A stretch of 64,000 nucleotides of DNA from Delta-02 sp964513565 (GCA_964513565.1 CAZENE010000002.1:1-64000), one strand, 5' to 3'. Positions 1 through 10,500 are shown, numbered from the stretch's first letter. Program-made: numbers and translations. The notes: a model not told the origin generated them from the letters alone.

Positions 1-35
1 TCGGTGCCGGCGTCGTCACCGAGATAATTGAATAA
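1..35 (+). CDS. tuf: Elongation factor Tu, last residues (partial)
   Basis: Only the C-terminal end is in the window. The frame starting at base 3 reads GAGVVTEIIE then stops at 33-35, which is the characteristic end of EF-Tu, the GTPase that delivers aminoacyl-tRNA to the ribosome. Its position directly before rpmG, tRNA-Trp, secE and nusG is the classic bacterial order and supports the call despite the short length. Confidence 0.9.
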   Translation, partial: GAGVVTEIIE

Positions 36-47
36 AGGGGAATTACA

Positions 48-197
48 ATGCGGCAACTTGTTATATTGGCCTGCGGGGAATGTAAAAGGCGTAATTACAC
101 GACAACGAAGAACAAACAGAAGACCCCTGACCGGCTTGAACTTAAAAAATACTGCTACGCTTGCAGGAAACATACAAGCCATAAGGAGACGAAATAG
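48..197 (+). CDS. rpmG: 50S ribosomal protein L33
   Basis: A 49-residue protein starting MRQLVILACGECKRRNY, preceded by a GGGGAA ribosome binding site. It carries two Cys pairs, CGEC near residue 9 and CYAC near residue 36, so it is the zinc-binding form of L33 found on the 50S subunit near the E site. Length and the position between tuf and tRNA-Trp/secE are typical. It sits 12 bases after the tuf stop and is probably co-transcribed with it. A longer open frame from base 28 covers the same DNA in another frame and runs through the tRNA, so it is not a gene. Confidence 0.95.
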   Translation: MRQLVILACGECKRRNYTTTKNKQKTPDRLELKKYCYACRKHTSHKETK

Positions 198-204
198 CAG
201 ACAA

Positions 205-278
205 AGGCCAGTAGCTCTAACGGATAGAGCACCGGACTCCAAATCCGGGTGTTGGGGGTTCGAATCCCTCCTGGCCTG
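205..278 (+). tRNA. trnW: tRNA-Trp (anticodon CCA)
   Basis: The cloverleaf can be drawn by hand: acceptor arm AGGCCAG (205-211) pairs with CTGGCCT (271-277), D-stem GCTC/GAGC, anticodon stem CCGGA (232-236) with TCCGG (244-248), anticodon CCA at 239-241, and T-arm with TTCGAAT in the loop (259-265). Discriminator base G278. The CCA end is not encoded. It lies between rpmG and secE, as tRNA-Trp does in many bacteria, and is likely processed from the same transcript. Confidence 0.96.
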
Positions 279-295
279 CAAATTTATGGTGACTG

Positions 296-496
296 ATGGA
301 TTTTAAAGAAAAATTTGAACCTGTAAAAGATTATTTCCGGGAAGTGTATCACGAAGGTAAGAGAGTGACCTGGCCATCACGCAAGGATGCTATGAAGGGG
401 ACGTACATCGTACTGATAACGGTTGTTATCGCGGCCCTATTTCTTGGCATAGTCGATATAGGCCTGGCGAAGATCATACAGGCCCTCATACGGTAA
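296..496 (+). CDS. secE: Preprotein translocase subunit SecE
   Basis: 66 residues, the short single-span form of SecE. A cytoplasmic amphipathic stretch (residues 1-35, with the typical E..+VTWPSRK motif) is followed by one membrane helix (about 38-60). SecE clamps SecY in the inner-membrane secretion channel. The gene starts 18 bases after the tRNA and is followed 18 bases later by nusG, the usual pair. Confidence 0.95.
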   Translation: MDFKEKFEPVKDYFREVYHEGKRVTWPSRKDAMKGTYIVLITVVIAALFLGIVDIGLAKIIQALIR

Positions 497-514
497 GGAA
501 CGACGGAAAATTCA

Positions 515-1048
515 ATGGAAAAAAAATGGTATGTGGTCCACACCTATTCGGGATACGAACAAAAAGTAAAGGAGATGTTGGAAGAGAACATCAAGATACT
601 GAAGATGGAGGAATATTTCGGAGATATTATCGTCCCGTCCGAGATCGTCATGGAAAAGGTCAAGGGACAGGTGAAGAAATCTCAGAGAACTGTCTTCCCG
701 GGCTATATTATAGTAAATATGGTTATGAATGACACTACCTGGCATTTTGTTCGGAACACTCCGAAAGTAACAGGTTTTGTAGGATATGATAAAATGAATC
801 CCCCGGCCCTTCCTGAAAAAGAGGTTAATGATATTATAAATGCGATCCAGGAAGGCAAAGGAAAGATCAAACCCAAGATCAGGTTCGAAAAAGGCGACGG
901 CATTAAGGTCACCGAAGGCCCGTTCACCAATTTTACCGGTAATGTCGAGGAGATAAAACCGGAAAAAGGGAAGGTTAAAGTTCTTCTCAACATCTTTGGC
1001 AGAACAACTCCTGTTGAACTTGATTTTATACAGATAGAGAAAATTTGA
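515..1048 (+). CDS. nusG: Transcription termination/antitermination factor NusG
   Basis: 177 residues, the normal size. The N-terminal NGN domain begins KKWYVVHTYSGYEQKVKE and contains FPGYI near residue 62, which contacts the RNA polymerase clamp. The C-terminal KOW domain (about 125-177) has F..G..IKVTEGPF and ends in the usual hydrophobic strand. NusG couples transcription to translation and Rho. Upstream GGAACGACGGAAA serves as ribosome binding site. Confidence 0.97.
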   Translation: MEKKWYVVHTYSGYEQKVKEMLEENIKILKMEEYFGDIIVPSEIVMEKVKGQVKKSQRTVFPGYIIVNMVMNDTTWHFVRNTPKVTGFVGYDKMNPPALPEKEVNDIINAIQEGKGKIKPKIRFEKGDGIKVTEGPFTNFTGNVEEIKPEKGKVKVLLNIFGRTTPVELDFIQIEKI

Positions 1049-1061
1049 AGGAGCATAGGAA

Positions 1062-1490
1062 ATGGCAAAGAAAGTTATCGCATTGGTAAAACTCCAGCTG
1101 CAGGCAGGCCAGGCTACACCATCACCGCCGGTAGGCCCTGCCCTTGGTCAGCATGGCGTTAATATTATGGAGTTCTGCAAGGCCTTTAATGAAAGGACGA
1201 AAAGCCAGGAAGGCACCGTCATCCCCGCGCTGATCACAATATTTTCAGACAGGACCTTCACCTTTATCACAAAGACCCCGCCTGCGTCATTTCTTATTAA
1301 AAAAGCGGCAAAACTGGCAAAAGGTGCTCATGCTCCCAAGAAAGAGACGGTTGGTTCGATAACGAGAGCATCGGTTAAAGAGATCGCTCAGCTCAAAATG
1401 GTCGACCTTAATGCGAAGGATATAGACGGTGCAATAAAGATCATCGAAGGCTCCGTTCGGAGCATGGGTCTCGAGGTGGTCGAAGGATAA
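1062..1490 (+). CDS. rplK: 50S ribosomal protein L11
   Basis: 142 residues, normal length. It begins MAKKVIALVKLQLQAGQATP, with the L11 N-terminal signature and the proline-rich PSPPVGPALGQHGVNI segment, and the C-terminal rRNA-binding domain has the GSITRASVKEIA motif. L11 forms the GTPase-associated stalk base with 23S rRNA. It follows nusG by 13 bases and precedes rplA. Confidence 0.97.
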   Translation: MAKKVIALVKLQLQAGQATPSPPVGPALGQHGVNIMEFCKAFNERTKSQEGTVIPALITIFSDRTFTFITKTPPASFLIKKAAKLAKGAHAPKKETVGSITRASVKEIAQLKMVDLNAKDIDGAIKIIEGSVRSMGLEVVEG

Positions 1491-1500
1491 TATCGATCAA

Positions 1501-1533
1501 GCGCCTGGCACGTTCACGACAGCGTGCTGGCGT
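1501..1533 (+). promoter_or_regulatory. Possible L1-binding hairpin upstream of rplA
   Basis: GCGCCTGGCACG (1501-1512) can fold back on CGTGCTGGCG (1523-1532) with G-U pairs and one bulge around a 10-base loop. It lies in the 64-base rplK-rplA gap, where many bacteria carry an L1 autoregulatory site that mimics its 23S rRNA target. The fold is seen; the role is inferred from position only. Confidence 0.35.
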
Positions 1534-1554
1534 ATTTAATATGAGGTGATACAA

Positions 1555-2256
1555 ATGGCACTTGCAAAAAAATATGTCGAAGCGAGAAAGAAGATCGATC
1601 GCGAAAAACGGTATGAAATGGATGAGGCATTGGAAATACTGCCCCAGGTGTGTTTTGCAAAATTCGATGAAACCGTCGAGCTTGCCCTCCGTCTGGGGGT
1701 CGACCCGCGCCATGCGGACCAGATGGTCCGTGGTTCGGTGGCTCTCCCGCACGGTCTTGGTAAATCGGTCCGTGTGCTGGTTTTTGCAAAAGGCGAAAAA
1801 GAAAAAGAGGCCCAGGAAGCCGGCGCGGATGTGGTCGGCGGGGAAGATCTTATCGAAAAGATCCAGAAAGGCTGGCTAGATTTCGATAAGGCCATTGCCA
1901 CCCCCGATGTGATGGGTATGGTAAGTAAGTTAGGTAAGATCCTAGGGCCCCGGGGCCTCATGCCCAACCCGAAGGTCGGCACGGTGACTTTCGATATAGC
2001 TAAGACGGTCAAGGAAATGAAGGCCGGCCGTGTAGAGTTCAGGGTTGACAAGGCAGGAAACCTTCATGTGCCCGTGGGAAAGATTAGTTTTGGGAAAGAG
2101 AAGCTTCTTGAAAATCTCAATTCACTCCTCGATGCGGTTATCAGGCTCAAACCACCGACAAGTAAAGGTACGTATATAAAGGGTATGGCTGTAAGCACCA
2201 CAATGAGCCCGGGTATAAAAGTCGATCCTTCTTATGCACGAAACTTGACGAAATAG
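1555..2256 (+). CDS. rplA: 50S ribosomal protein L1
   Basis: 233 residues. The start at ATG 1555 is preferred over an in-frame GTG at 1546, because the GTG lies inside the GAGGTG ribosome binding site (1543-1548) and the protein then begins MALAKKYVEARKK, as the family does. The signature G.LGPRGLMPNPK.GTVT is present around residues 125-145. L1 forms the mobile L1 stalk that handles deacylated tRNA and often represses its own operon. Confidence 0.96.
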   Translation: MALAKKYVEARKKIDREKRYEMDEALEILPQVCFAKFDETVELALRLGVDPRHADQMVRGSVALPHGLGKSVRVLVFAKGEKEKEAQEAGADVVGGEDLIEKIQKGWLDFDKAIATPDVMGMVSKLGKILGPRGLMPNPKVGTVTFDIAKTVKEMKAGRVEFRVDKAGNLHVPVGKISFGKEKLLENLNSLLDAVIRLKPPTSKGTYIKGMAVSTTMSPGIKVDPSYARNLTK

Positions 2257-2360
2257 GGAAAAGGTCAGAGAAAGCAGGTGTGAACGCCCTGTGGGCGTCA
2301 GTAAGCGTTAAACGGCCTGCCGAGGCTTTTCGTAGCATGGTCTCTCCCCTGACTTTCCAT
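2256..2360 (+). promoter_or_regulatory. Ribosomal protein L10 leader
   Basis: The 136-base gap before rplJ contains a structured leader. The stretch GCAGGTGTGAACGCCC is followed by CCTGCCGAGGC, the conserved hallmark of L10 leaders, and the outer arms GGTCAGAG near 2263 and CTCTCCCCTGAC near 2343 can close the structure. In this family the L10(L12)4 complex binds the leader and represses rplJL translation. Sequence motif and position agree. Confidence 0.85.
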
Positions 2361-2392
2361 ACATATTCTAGAGAAAGGAGGGATAAAAACCA

Positions 2393-2914
2393 TTGGAACG
2401 GCAAAAGAAAACAAAGGTTGTTGAAGAATTAGGGTCGAAGTTAAAAGAGCTCGATTGCCTTTTTCTGGCGGACTACAGCGGTATGAACGTAGTCCAGGTA
2501 ACGAAGCTGAGACGAGAGCTACGCAATATCGGCACGGATTTTACCGTTGTCAAGAACACTCTTCTCAGGATCGCATCGAAAGGGACAAAAGCCGAAGCTC
2601 TTTACGACAAATTCGATGGTCCTAATGCGATCGTTTGTACCAATGCGGACCCGATCGGACCCGCAAAGGTGATTGCCGGACTGGCCAAAGAGATGCCCAA
2701 CCTCAAAATGAAGGCGGGATATATCGGTAGTCGCACGATCACCCCGGAAGAGATTCAGAAACTCTCGATTCTTCCGTCGCGTGATATACTGCTTGGAAAA
2801 CTGGTGGGAATTCTCAAAGGTCAGCCGACCCGTCTCGTCCATGCCTTGTCAGGAAATTTGAACAAGCTCATGCTCGTTTTAAATTCCATAAAGGCCCAAA
2901 AAGAACAAGCATAA
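2393..2914 (+). CDS. rplJ: 50S ribosomal protein L10
   Basis: 173 residues, starting at TTG 2393 behind a strong AAAGGAGGG site. It begins MERQKKTKVVEELGSKLKE, then DYSGM and the K-N-T-L-L region typical of L10, and has the C-terminal helix that carries L7/L12 dimers. L10 anchors the L12 stalk to the ribosome. It lies downstream of its leader and 16 bases upstream of rplL. Confidence 0.96.
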   Translation: MERQKKTKVVEELGSKLKELDCLFLADYSGMNVVQVTKLRRELRNIGTDFTVVKNTLLRIASKGTKAEALYDKFDGPNAIVCTNADPIGPAKVIAGLAKEMPNLKMKAGYIGSRTITPEEIQKLSILPSRDILLGKLVGILKGQPTRLVHALSGNLNKLMLVLNSIKAQKEQA

Positions 2915-2930
2915 AAGGAGGATCTAATAA

Positions 2931-3323
2931 ATGGCTATTTCACGTGAAGAAGTTATTCAGTTTATTGAAAATATGACAGTTCTTGAACTCTCCGAGTTCG
3001 TGAAGGAATTGGAAGACAAGTTCGGCGTACAGGCAGCAATGCCGATGATGGGTGCAGCACCGGGCGCCGGCGCGGCAGCGGTACCTGCCGCGGAAGCCGC
3101 GGAAGAGAAGACCGAATTTAATGTAACTCTGACCGGCTATGAAGCCGAGAAGAAGATCCAAGTCATCAAGGTTGTCCGTGCAATTACCGGACTCGGACTT
3201 AAGGAAGCCAAAGATCTTGTAGAAGGAGTGCCGAAAGCGGTTAAAGAAGCTGTATCCAAAGACGAAGCTGCCAATATCAAAAAGCAGCTTGAAGAAGTCA
3301 GCGGACAGGTTAAGGTTGATTAA
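2931..3323 (+). CDS. rplL: 50S ribosomal protein L7/L12
   Basis: 130 residues. The N-terminal dimerisation helices (1-35) are followed by a flexible Ala/Gly/Pro-rich hinge (about 36-58) and the C-terminal factor-binding domain with EKKIQVIKVVRAITGLGL and KEAKDLVE. It recruits translational GTPases. AAAGGAGG precedes the start. Confidence 0.97.
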   Translation: MAISREEVIQFIENMTVLELSEFVKELEDKFGVQAAMPMMGAAPGAGAAAVPAAEAAEEKTEFNVTLTGYEAEKKIQVIKVVRAITGLGLKEAKDLVEGVPKAVKEAVSKDEAANIKKQLEEVSGQVKVD

Positions 3324-3344
3324 ACAGAAGATTGTTGTACAAAG

Positions 3345-3397
3345 CAGGGGTCCAGTGCTGATAGGTGAGGCTCGCACTGGATCCCTGTCTTTAAGCT
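3345..3397 (+). promoter_or_regulatory. rplL-rpoB intergenic hairpin (attenuator or RNA-processing site)
   Basis: CAGGGGTCCAGTGC (3345-3358) pairs with GCACTGGATCCCTG (3374-3387), 14 base pairs with one G-U, around a 15-base loop. The hairpin is followed by TCTTTAAGCTTTTT, a weak interrupted T tract. In enteric bacteria the same gap holds a partial terminator and an RNase III site that set the ratio of ribosomal protein to polymerase transcripts; a similar role is inferred here. Confidence 0.7.
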
Positions 3398-3427
3398 TTT
3401 TACACCCAAATGAGGTGAGATAAATCT

Positions 3428-6400
3428 ATGAAAGAAACTTTCCATAACAGGATATTCCGGAAAAATTACGGAAAGATCAAAGAGGTTCTCGAGATACCGA
3501 ACCTTATCGAGATCCAGCTTGATTCGTATGAGAAATTCTTGCAGAAAGATATTCCCGCGGACAACAGAGAAGCAATAGGCCTTCAGGCTGTTTTTAACAG
3601 TGTGTTCCCGATCCGGGATGCACATGACACGACGACCCTCGAGTTCGTTAAATATGATATGGGCGAACCCAAAAATTCCGAGGAGGAATGCATTTTCAGG
3701 GGGCATACTTATGCGGCCCCGATGAAGGTCACAATCAGGCTCGTCGTATGGAATATCGACCCCGACACGAAAGCAAAGGACATACGCGCCGTCAAGGAGC
3801 AGGATGTGTATTTTGGTGAGATCCCGCTTATGACGGAGCGCGGCACCTTTATCATAAATGGCACGGAGCGCGTCATTGTCAGCCAGCTCCACCGTTCACC
3901 GGGTGTTTATTTTGACACCGACCAGACCAAGACCACAATAGGCGGCAGCCTTTCATATACAGCTCGCGTTATACCCTATCGCGGTTCATGGCTCGATTTC
4001 GAGTTTGACCATAAGGAACTTGTTTATGTAAGGATCGACAAGAAGAAAAAAATACCCGTCACCTTGTTTCTCAAGGCGCTCGGTTATTCGGAAAAAGATA
4101 TCCTCGATTATTTTTATGAAAAAGAAACAATAGTCATTAAAGAGAAAAAATTGTTCAAGGAAACCGCGCTTGCGCTGCTCGTCGGTCAGAAAGCTCCCTC
4201 AGATATCGTTAACGAGAAAACGAATGAGGTTCTTGTCAAAAAACATAAGAAGATAACCAAGACTGTTATCAAGAAAATGGAACAGGCCGATATACATGAG
4301 ATACCTATCGAAGAAGAGGACATTATCGGCAAGATCGCATCCGGTGATATTATCGACCCCAAGACCAACGAGGTGCTGATAAGTATAAACAAGGAGATCT
4401 CGGCGGACGATCTCGAAACGCTTATGGAGAAAAAAGTGAAGAGCTTTGAGGTCTTGTTCATAGATAACCTCAACGTGAGCCCTTCGCTTCGCAACACACT
4501 GAATATAGACAAGGTGTCGACAAAGGATGAAGCGCTTATAGAGATCTACCGGAAACTGCGCCCCGGTGACCCTCCAACCATAGATTTTGCGGAGACCCTC
4601 ATACAAAATATGTTCTTCAGCCCAGAGCGATATGACCTGTCACGGGTAGGCAGGCTCAAGATCAATCACAGGCTTGGCCTTGATGTCGCCCTGGATATGA
4701 CGATCCTCAGGCGCGAAGATATAATTGAAGTTGTCCATCAACTCCTGAAACTGAAAGACGCCAGAGGACCCGGCGATGACATCGACCACCTCGGCAACAG
4801 AAGGGTCCGTACGGTTGGAGAACTCCTCGAGAACCAGTTCAGAATGGGCCTTGTGCGCATGGAGCGGGCAATCAAGGAAAGACTGACCTTCCCTGAAATG
4901 GAAACTCTCATGCCCCACGACCTTGTTAACCCGAAACCTGTCGCCACCGCCGTAAAGGACTTCTTTGCCTCGAGCCAGCTGTCACAGTTCATGGACCAAA
5001 CCAACCCTTTAAGCGAGATCACCCATAAACGCAGGCTTTCAGCGCTGGGTCCCGGGGGTTTGACACGGGAAAGGGCCGGTTTCGAAGTTCGCGACGTACA
5101 TCCGACGCACTATGGCAGAATATGTCCCATCGAGACCCCCGAAGGTCCCAATATCGGTCTGATCGCGTCATTGTCCACCTTTGCCAAGGTCAATGAGTTT
5201 GGCTTCATAGAAGCCCCGTACCGTCAGGTGGTAGACAAAATAGTTACCGATGATGTCAAGTATCTCAGTGCTATGGAAGAAGAACAGTACTATATTGCCC
5301 AGGCCAATGCACCCGTCGATAAAGACGGCAAGCTGCTCGGCGAGTTGATACCTGCACAGAAGGGCGGAAGCGTTTTCCTCGTAAGCCCCGACCAGGTCCA
5401 ATTTATGGACGTATCCCCAAAGCAGCTCGTCAGCGCATCCGCCGCATTGATACCGTTTCTCGAACATGACGACGCCAACAGGGCTCTCATGGGCTCAAAC
5501 ATGCAGCGCCAGGCGGTGCCGCTCGTCATCACCGAGGCCCCGATAATAGGCACCGGCATGGAGCGGGTCGTCGGAAGGGACTCGCGGGTGACAGTAATGG
5601 CGCGGCACGACGGGGTGATAGAAAGCGTCGACGCAAGCCGGATCATCCTCAAGTATGAGGAGAAAAAGGGCCACGACGAGACTTCGACGAAGATAGATGT
5701 TTACAAATTGCTCAAATTCAGGCGTTCAAACCAGGACACCTGTATAAACCAGCGGGTCATTGTCAGGGAAGGAGATTTCGTTAAGAAAGGCGATGTCCTG
5801 GCAGACGGCCCCTCGACAGAAAGAGGAGAACTGGCGCTCGGTAAGAACGTGATGGTCGCTTTCATGCCCTGGCGGGGATACAATTATGAAGACTCGGTTC
5901 TCATCAATGAACGCCTTGTAAAAGAAGATGTATTAACATCGATCCATATTGAGGAACTCGAATGTGTGGTCCGCGATACGAAACTGGGAAAAGAAGAAGT
6001 GACGCGGGATATCCCGAATGTCGGTGATGACGCTTTGAGGGACCTTGACGAGAGCGGCATTGTCAGGATCGGTGCAACGGTCAAGCCAAGCGATATACTT
6101 GTCGGCAAGGTGACTCCCAAAGGAGAAACACAGCTTACACCTGAAGAAAAACTGCTCCGGGCGATATTCGGTGAAAAAGCCGGCGATGTCAAGGATACAA
6201 GCCTCAGGGTCCCCCACGGCATAGAGGGTATCATTATCGATGTCAAGGTGCTTTCACGACGAGGCATAGACAAGGATGACCGCAGTCGCGACATAGAAGA
6301 CAAGGAGATATCGAACATCCTGAAAGACCAGGAAGATCAGATAAAGATCATACTCGAAAGTAAAAAGTTGAAGATCGCCGAGATTCTTGACGATAAACCG

Positions 6401-7543
6401 GCGCCTGTCGATATCAAAGACGGCAAGGGCAAGGTTGTTCTGAAAAAAGGCGAGGCATTTACACCGGAAAAGGTTGTCGCTCTGAGTTTCGATAAGCTCC
6501 AGGATATAGATTTCGCAGACCCGGACATTCAATCCCGGATACGCAAGCTGGTGGAAAGCAAAGAAAACCAGGTCGAGCTTATCCATATCATTTATGAAGA
6601 TAAGATAAATAAGATCAAAAAAGGCGATGAACTTCCTCCGGGCGTCATCAAGACGATAAAAGTGTATGTTGCCATGAAACGTAAAGTGGCAGTCGGTGAC
6701 AAGATATCGGGACGCCACGGGAACAAGGGTATCGTTTCGGTCATTTTGCCTGAAGAGGACATGCCTTTTACCGAAGACGGCACGCCGATAGACATCGTTC
6801 TCAATCCCCTCGGCGTTCCTTCCCGTATGAATGCGGGCCAGATCCTCGAGACACACCTGGGCTGGGCGGCGAAAGAAATGGGAAAACGGATCGGGGAACT
6901 GGTAGACGGCTATTATAAGAAGGTCAATGACGCTCAGGCTTTAAAAAAGTTGTTGAAGAAGACATTTTCCAACAACGAGCTGAAAGGGGTTATTGACCGG
7001 CTTGAAGATGACGAACTGGCATCGATAGCACAGCTTATGAAAAATGGAGTGAATATTGCGGTGCCTGTTTTTGACAGTGCAAAAGAAGAAGAGATAAGGG
7101 AGTTCTTCAAGTTGGCGGGACTGGCCGATTCGCGTCAGACAACCCTTTTTGACGGCAGGACCGGCGAAGCCTTCCATCATAGTATTACGATTGGAAACAT
7201 GTATTTCCTCAAACTCCACCATCTGGTCGACGACAAGATTCACGCACGGTCTATCGGGCCCTATTCGCTTGTCACCCAGCAGCCGCTCGGCGGCAAGGCG
7301 CAGTTTGGCGGTCAGAGACTTGGTGAAATGGAAGTATGGGCCCTGGAAGGCTACGGGGCTGCCTATTCCCTCCAGGAATTCCTGACAATAAAGTCGGATG
7401 ATGTTAATGGAAGGATCAGGGCATATGAAGCCATCGTCAAGGGCGAGGACGTTCTTGAGCCCAACCTGCCCGAATCCTTTAACGTTCTCGTTAAAGAGCT
7501 CCAGGGCCTGTGTATTGATGTAGAGCTTCTCAAAGAAGATTAA
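3428..7543 (+). CDS. rpoB: DNA-directed RNA polymerase subunit beta
   Basis: 1371 residues, close to the proteobacterial length. Recognisable blocks include the rifampicin-site region (SQLSQFMDQTNPLSE...HKRRLSALGPGG), the GRICPIETPEGPNIGLI motif, the KxGxxxGD loop near the C-terminal half (AVGDKISGRHGNKG) and the C-terminal FGGQRLGEMEVWALE clamp segment. The Asp, His and Ser residues that contact rifampicin look like the sensitive type. It starts after a GAGGTG site and is followed 17 bases later by rpoC. Confidence 0.98.
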   Translation: MKETFHNRIFRKNYGKIKEVLEIPNLIEIQLDSYEKFLQKDIPADNREAIGLQAVFNSVFPIRDAHDTTTLEFVKYDMGEPKNSEEECIFRGHTYAAPMKVTIRLVVWNIDPDTKAKDIRAVKEQDVYFGEIPLMTERGTFIINGTERVIVSQLHRSPGVYFDTDQTKTTIGGSLSYTARVIPYRGSWLDFEFDHKELVYVRIDKKKKIPVTLFLKALGYSEKDILDYFYEKETIVIKEKKLFKETALALLVGQKAPSDIVNEKTNEVLVKKHKKITKTVIKKMEQADIHEIPIEEEDIIGKIASGDIIDPKTNEVLISINKEISADDLETLMEKKVKSFEVLFIDNLNVSPSLRNTLNIDKVSTKDEALIEIYRKLRPGDPPTIDFAETLIQNMFFSPERYDLSRVGRLKINHRLGLDVALDMTILRREDIIEVVHQLLKLKDARGPGDDIDHLGNRRVRTVGELLENQFRMGLVRMERAIKERLTFPEMETLMPHDLVNPKPVATAVKDFFASSQLSQFMDQTNPLSEITHKRRLSALGPGGLTRERAGFEVRDVHPTHYGRICPIETPEGPNIGLIASLSTFAKVNEFGFIEAPYRQVVDKIVTDDVKYLSAMEEEQYYIAQANAPVDKDGKLLGELIPAQKGGSVFLVSPDQVQFMDVSPKQLVSASAALIPFLEHDDANRALMGSNMQRQAVPLVITEAPIIGTGMERVVGRDSRVTVMARHDGVIESVDASRIILKYEEKKGHDETSTKIDVYKLLKFRRSNQDTCINQRVIVREGDFVKKGDVLADGPSTERGELALGKNVMVAFMPWRGYNYEDSVLINERLVKEDVLTSIHIEELECVVRDTKLGKEEVTRDIPNVGDDALRDLDESGIVRIGATVKPSDILVGKVTPKGETQLTPEEKLLRAIFGEKAGDVKDTSLRVPHGIEGIIIDVKVLSRRGIDKDDRSRDIEDKEISNILKDQEDQIKIILESKKLKIAEILDDKPAPVDIKDGKGKVVLKKGEAFTPEKVVALSFDKLQDIDFADPDIQSRIRKLVESKENQVELIHIIYEDKINKIKKGDELPPGVIKTIKVYVAMKRKVAVGDKISGRHGNKGIVSVILPEEDMPFTEDGTPIDIVLNPLGVPSRMNAGQILETHLGWAAKEMGKRIGELVDGYYKKVNDAQALKKLLKKTFSNNELKGVIDRLEDDELASIAQLMKNGVNIAVPVFDSAKEEEIREFFKLAGLADSRQTTLFDGRTGEAFHHSITIGNMYFLKLHHLVDDKIHARSIGPYSLVTQQPLGGKAQFGGQRLGEMEVWALEGYGAAYSLQEFLTIKSDDVNGRIRAYEAIVKGEDVLEPNLPESFNVLVKELQGLCIDVELLKED

Positions 7544-7560
7544 CACAAGGAGGACAAACC

Positions 7561-10500
7561 TTGGAAGAATATTTTAAGTCAGATAAGCAGCGCGATCCTT
7601 TAAGCTACATGGCGATCAAGATCTCTCTTGCTTCGCCGGAGCTTATCGAAAAATGGTCGTACGGAGAAGTAAAAAAACCTGAAACGATAAACTACAGGAC
7701 ATTCAAGCCTGAAAGGGATGGTCTTTTCTGCGCCAAGATATTTGGGCCGGTTAAGGATTACGAATGTATCTGCGGGAAATATAAACGGATGAAGCACCGC
7801 GGCATTATCTGCGAGAAATGCGGCGTAGAGGTAATTCAGTCCAAGGTGCGCCGCGAACGCATGGGCCATATTAAACTGGCATGCCCTGTCGCACACATCT
7901 GGTTCCTGAAGAGCATGCCGAGCAAGATAGGCACTCTTCTTGAATTGACGATAAAGGAAGTTGAGCGTGTACTCTATTTCGAGATGTATATCGTTATCGA
8001 GCCCGGTGATTCCCCGCACAGTTTTTGCGAGATCATAAGCGAAGAAAAATATATCGAGGCCCGCGAGAAATACGGCGAGGGTTTCGTTGGCGGCATAGGA
8101 GCCGAAGCGATCCGGGAATGCCTCAAGAAGATCAACGTCGATGAGCTGGGCAAGACCCTGAGGATCGATATGCGGGACACGTCAAGCGACGCAAAGAAGA
8201 AAAAGATCGCACGGCGGCTCAAAGTCGTCGATGCGTTCAAGGTATCCGGGGTCAGGCCCGAATGGATGATACTCGATATCGTCCCTGTCCTCCCGCCCGA
8301 GCTAAGGCCTCTGGTTCCGCTCGATGGCGGCCGGTTCGCAACGAGCGATCTCAATGACCTTTACAGGCGCGTCATTAACAGGAATAACCGTCTGAAGAGG
8401 CTGATGGAACTCAACGCGCCTGAAATTATTATCAGAAACGAAAAAAGAATGCTCCAGGAGGCTGTTGATGCCCTGTTTGATAATTCAAAGCGGGGCAGGG
8501 TCGTGACGGGGGCAAGCAAGAGGCCCCTTAAATCATTGAGTGATATGCTCCGGGGCAAGCAGGGGCGGTTCCGTCAGAACCTTCTCGGAAAACGGGTCGA
8601 TTATTCCGGTCGTTCGGTTATCGTTGTCGGACCGGAACTGAGGCTCCATCAGTGCGGGCTTCCGAAATACATGGCCTTGGAGCTTTTCAAACCTTTTGTA
8701 TACAACCGTCTTATCCGGAAAGGGTATGCGACGACGATAAAGAACGCGAAAAAGATAGTGGAAAAGGAAAGGCCCGAGGTATGGGACGTGCTCGAAGAGG
8801 TGATCAAGGAGCATCCAGTGTTGCTGAACAGGGCACCCACGCTCCACCGCCTCGGCATTCAGGCGTTCGAGCCGCAGCTTATAGACGGGAAAGCGATCCA
8901 GCTCCACCCGCTCGTCTGCCCCGCATATAACGCTGATTTCGACGGTGACCAGATGGCCGTCCATGTGCCTCTCTCAACAGAGGCGCAGACAGAGGCGAGG
9001 GTCCTCATGATGTCGACAAACAACATCCTGTCCCCTGCCAATGGCAAGCCTATTATCGTTCCGACACAGGATATCGTTCTTGGGCTTTATTATCTCACGA
9101 TCGACCGCAAGTACCGCCGGGGCGAGAATAAGACATTTGCGGATTCCGAGGAAGTACGCGTGGCATATGATTCCGGCCAGATAGACCTTCATGCACGGGT
9201 AAAGGTCCGCCTTAACGGCGAGATCATCGATACGACACCGGGAAGGATCATCCTGCGGGATGTTGTTCAGGATGCCCTCATGGAACTTGAACATCCGAGG
9301 CGTGATAAAGTCCTGAGGGATATGCTCGGGAATATAAATACGATCATGGATAAAAAGACGATAGCCGCACTTGTTGACAAGTGTTACCGCGATGCCGGCG
9401 AAAAATGCACGGTCATTCTGTCTGACAGGTTGAAAGACCTGGGTTATTTCTATGCAACCCTCGGCGGCATATCTATATCAATCGACGATATGAAGATACC
9501 TGCAACAAAGAAGACCCTTATCGAAAAGGCGGAAAATGCCGTTCTGACCGTCCAGAACCAGTACCAGGAGGGTCTGATAACCGATGGAGAAAGATACAAC
9601 CAGGTAATCGATATCTGGGCGAACGTAACCGAAGAGATAGCGAAGGCGCTGATGGATGAGCTCGCATCAGATATCGTTCTCGATACGCAGGGGAAACCGG
9701 TCATGACGCCAAGCGGCAAGCCTGAGCACCAGAACAGCCTCAACCCGATATTCATGATGGCCCATTCCGGTGCGAGAGGCAACGCACAGCAGATCAGACA
9801 GCTTGCCGGAATGAGGGGCCTCATGGCAAAACCCTCCGGTGAGATCATCGAGACCCCGATCACGAGCAACTTCCGCGAGGGCCTCGACGTTCTGCAGTAT
9901 TTTATCTCGACACACGGTGCACGTAAAGGTCTTGCCGATACGGCCCTGAAGACGGCGAACTCGGGCTATCTCACGCGGCGTCTCGTGGATGTTGCACAGG
10001 ATGTCGTTGTTTCCGAGCAGGACTGCGGAACATTCGATTATATCGAGATCGGATCCCTTGTCGAGGGTGGCGAAGTTATCGAGCGTCTCGACGCACGTAT
10101 CCTGGGAAGGGTTTCCTTTGAGGACCTGAAAGACCCGGATGGCGCCATTATCGTTCACAAGAACGAGGAAATAACCGAAAGCCATCTTAAATTGATAGAG
10201 GAAGCCGGATTTGAAAAGGTGAAAATACGTTCGGTTTTGACCTGCCGGTCCCACCGGGGCGTTTGTGTTCTCTGTTACGGACGCGACCTCGCACGCGGCA
10301 GGCTGGTCAGCATAGGAGAAGCCGTCGGGATCATCGCGGCACAGTCGATCGGCGAACCCGGCACGCAGCTTACAATGCGTACATTCCATATCGGCGGCGC
10401 CGCGTCACGGCGGGTAGAGCAGTCGACATTGGAAACCCGCAATGAGGGCGTGGTGAAGTTTATCAACGTGCGTGCAATAATGAACCGGGAAGACGTGCCC

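Noticed and set aside
28..306. 92-codon plus-strand frame across rpmG and the tRNA
   Set aside because: It runs out of frame through a recognisable L33 gene and through the tRNA-Trp sequence.
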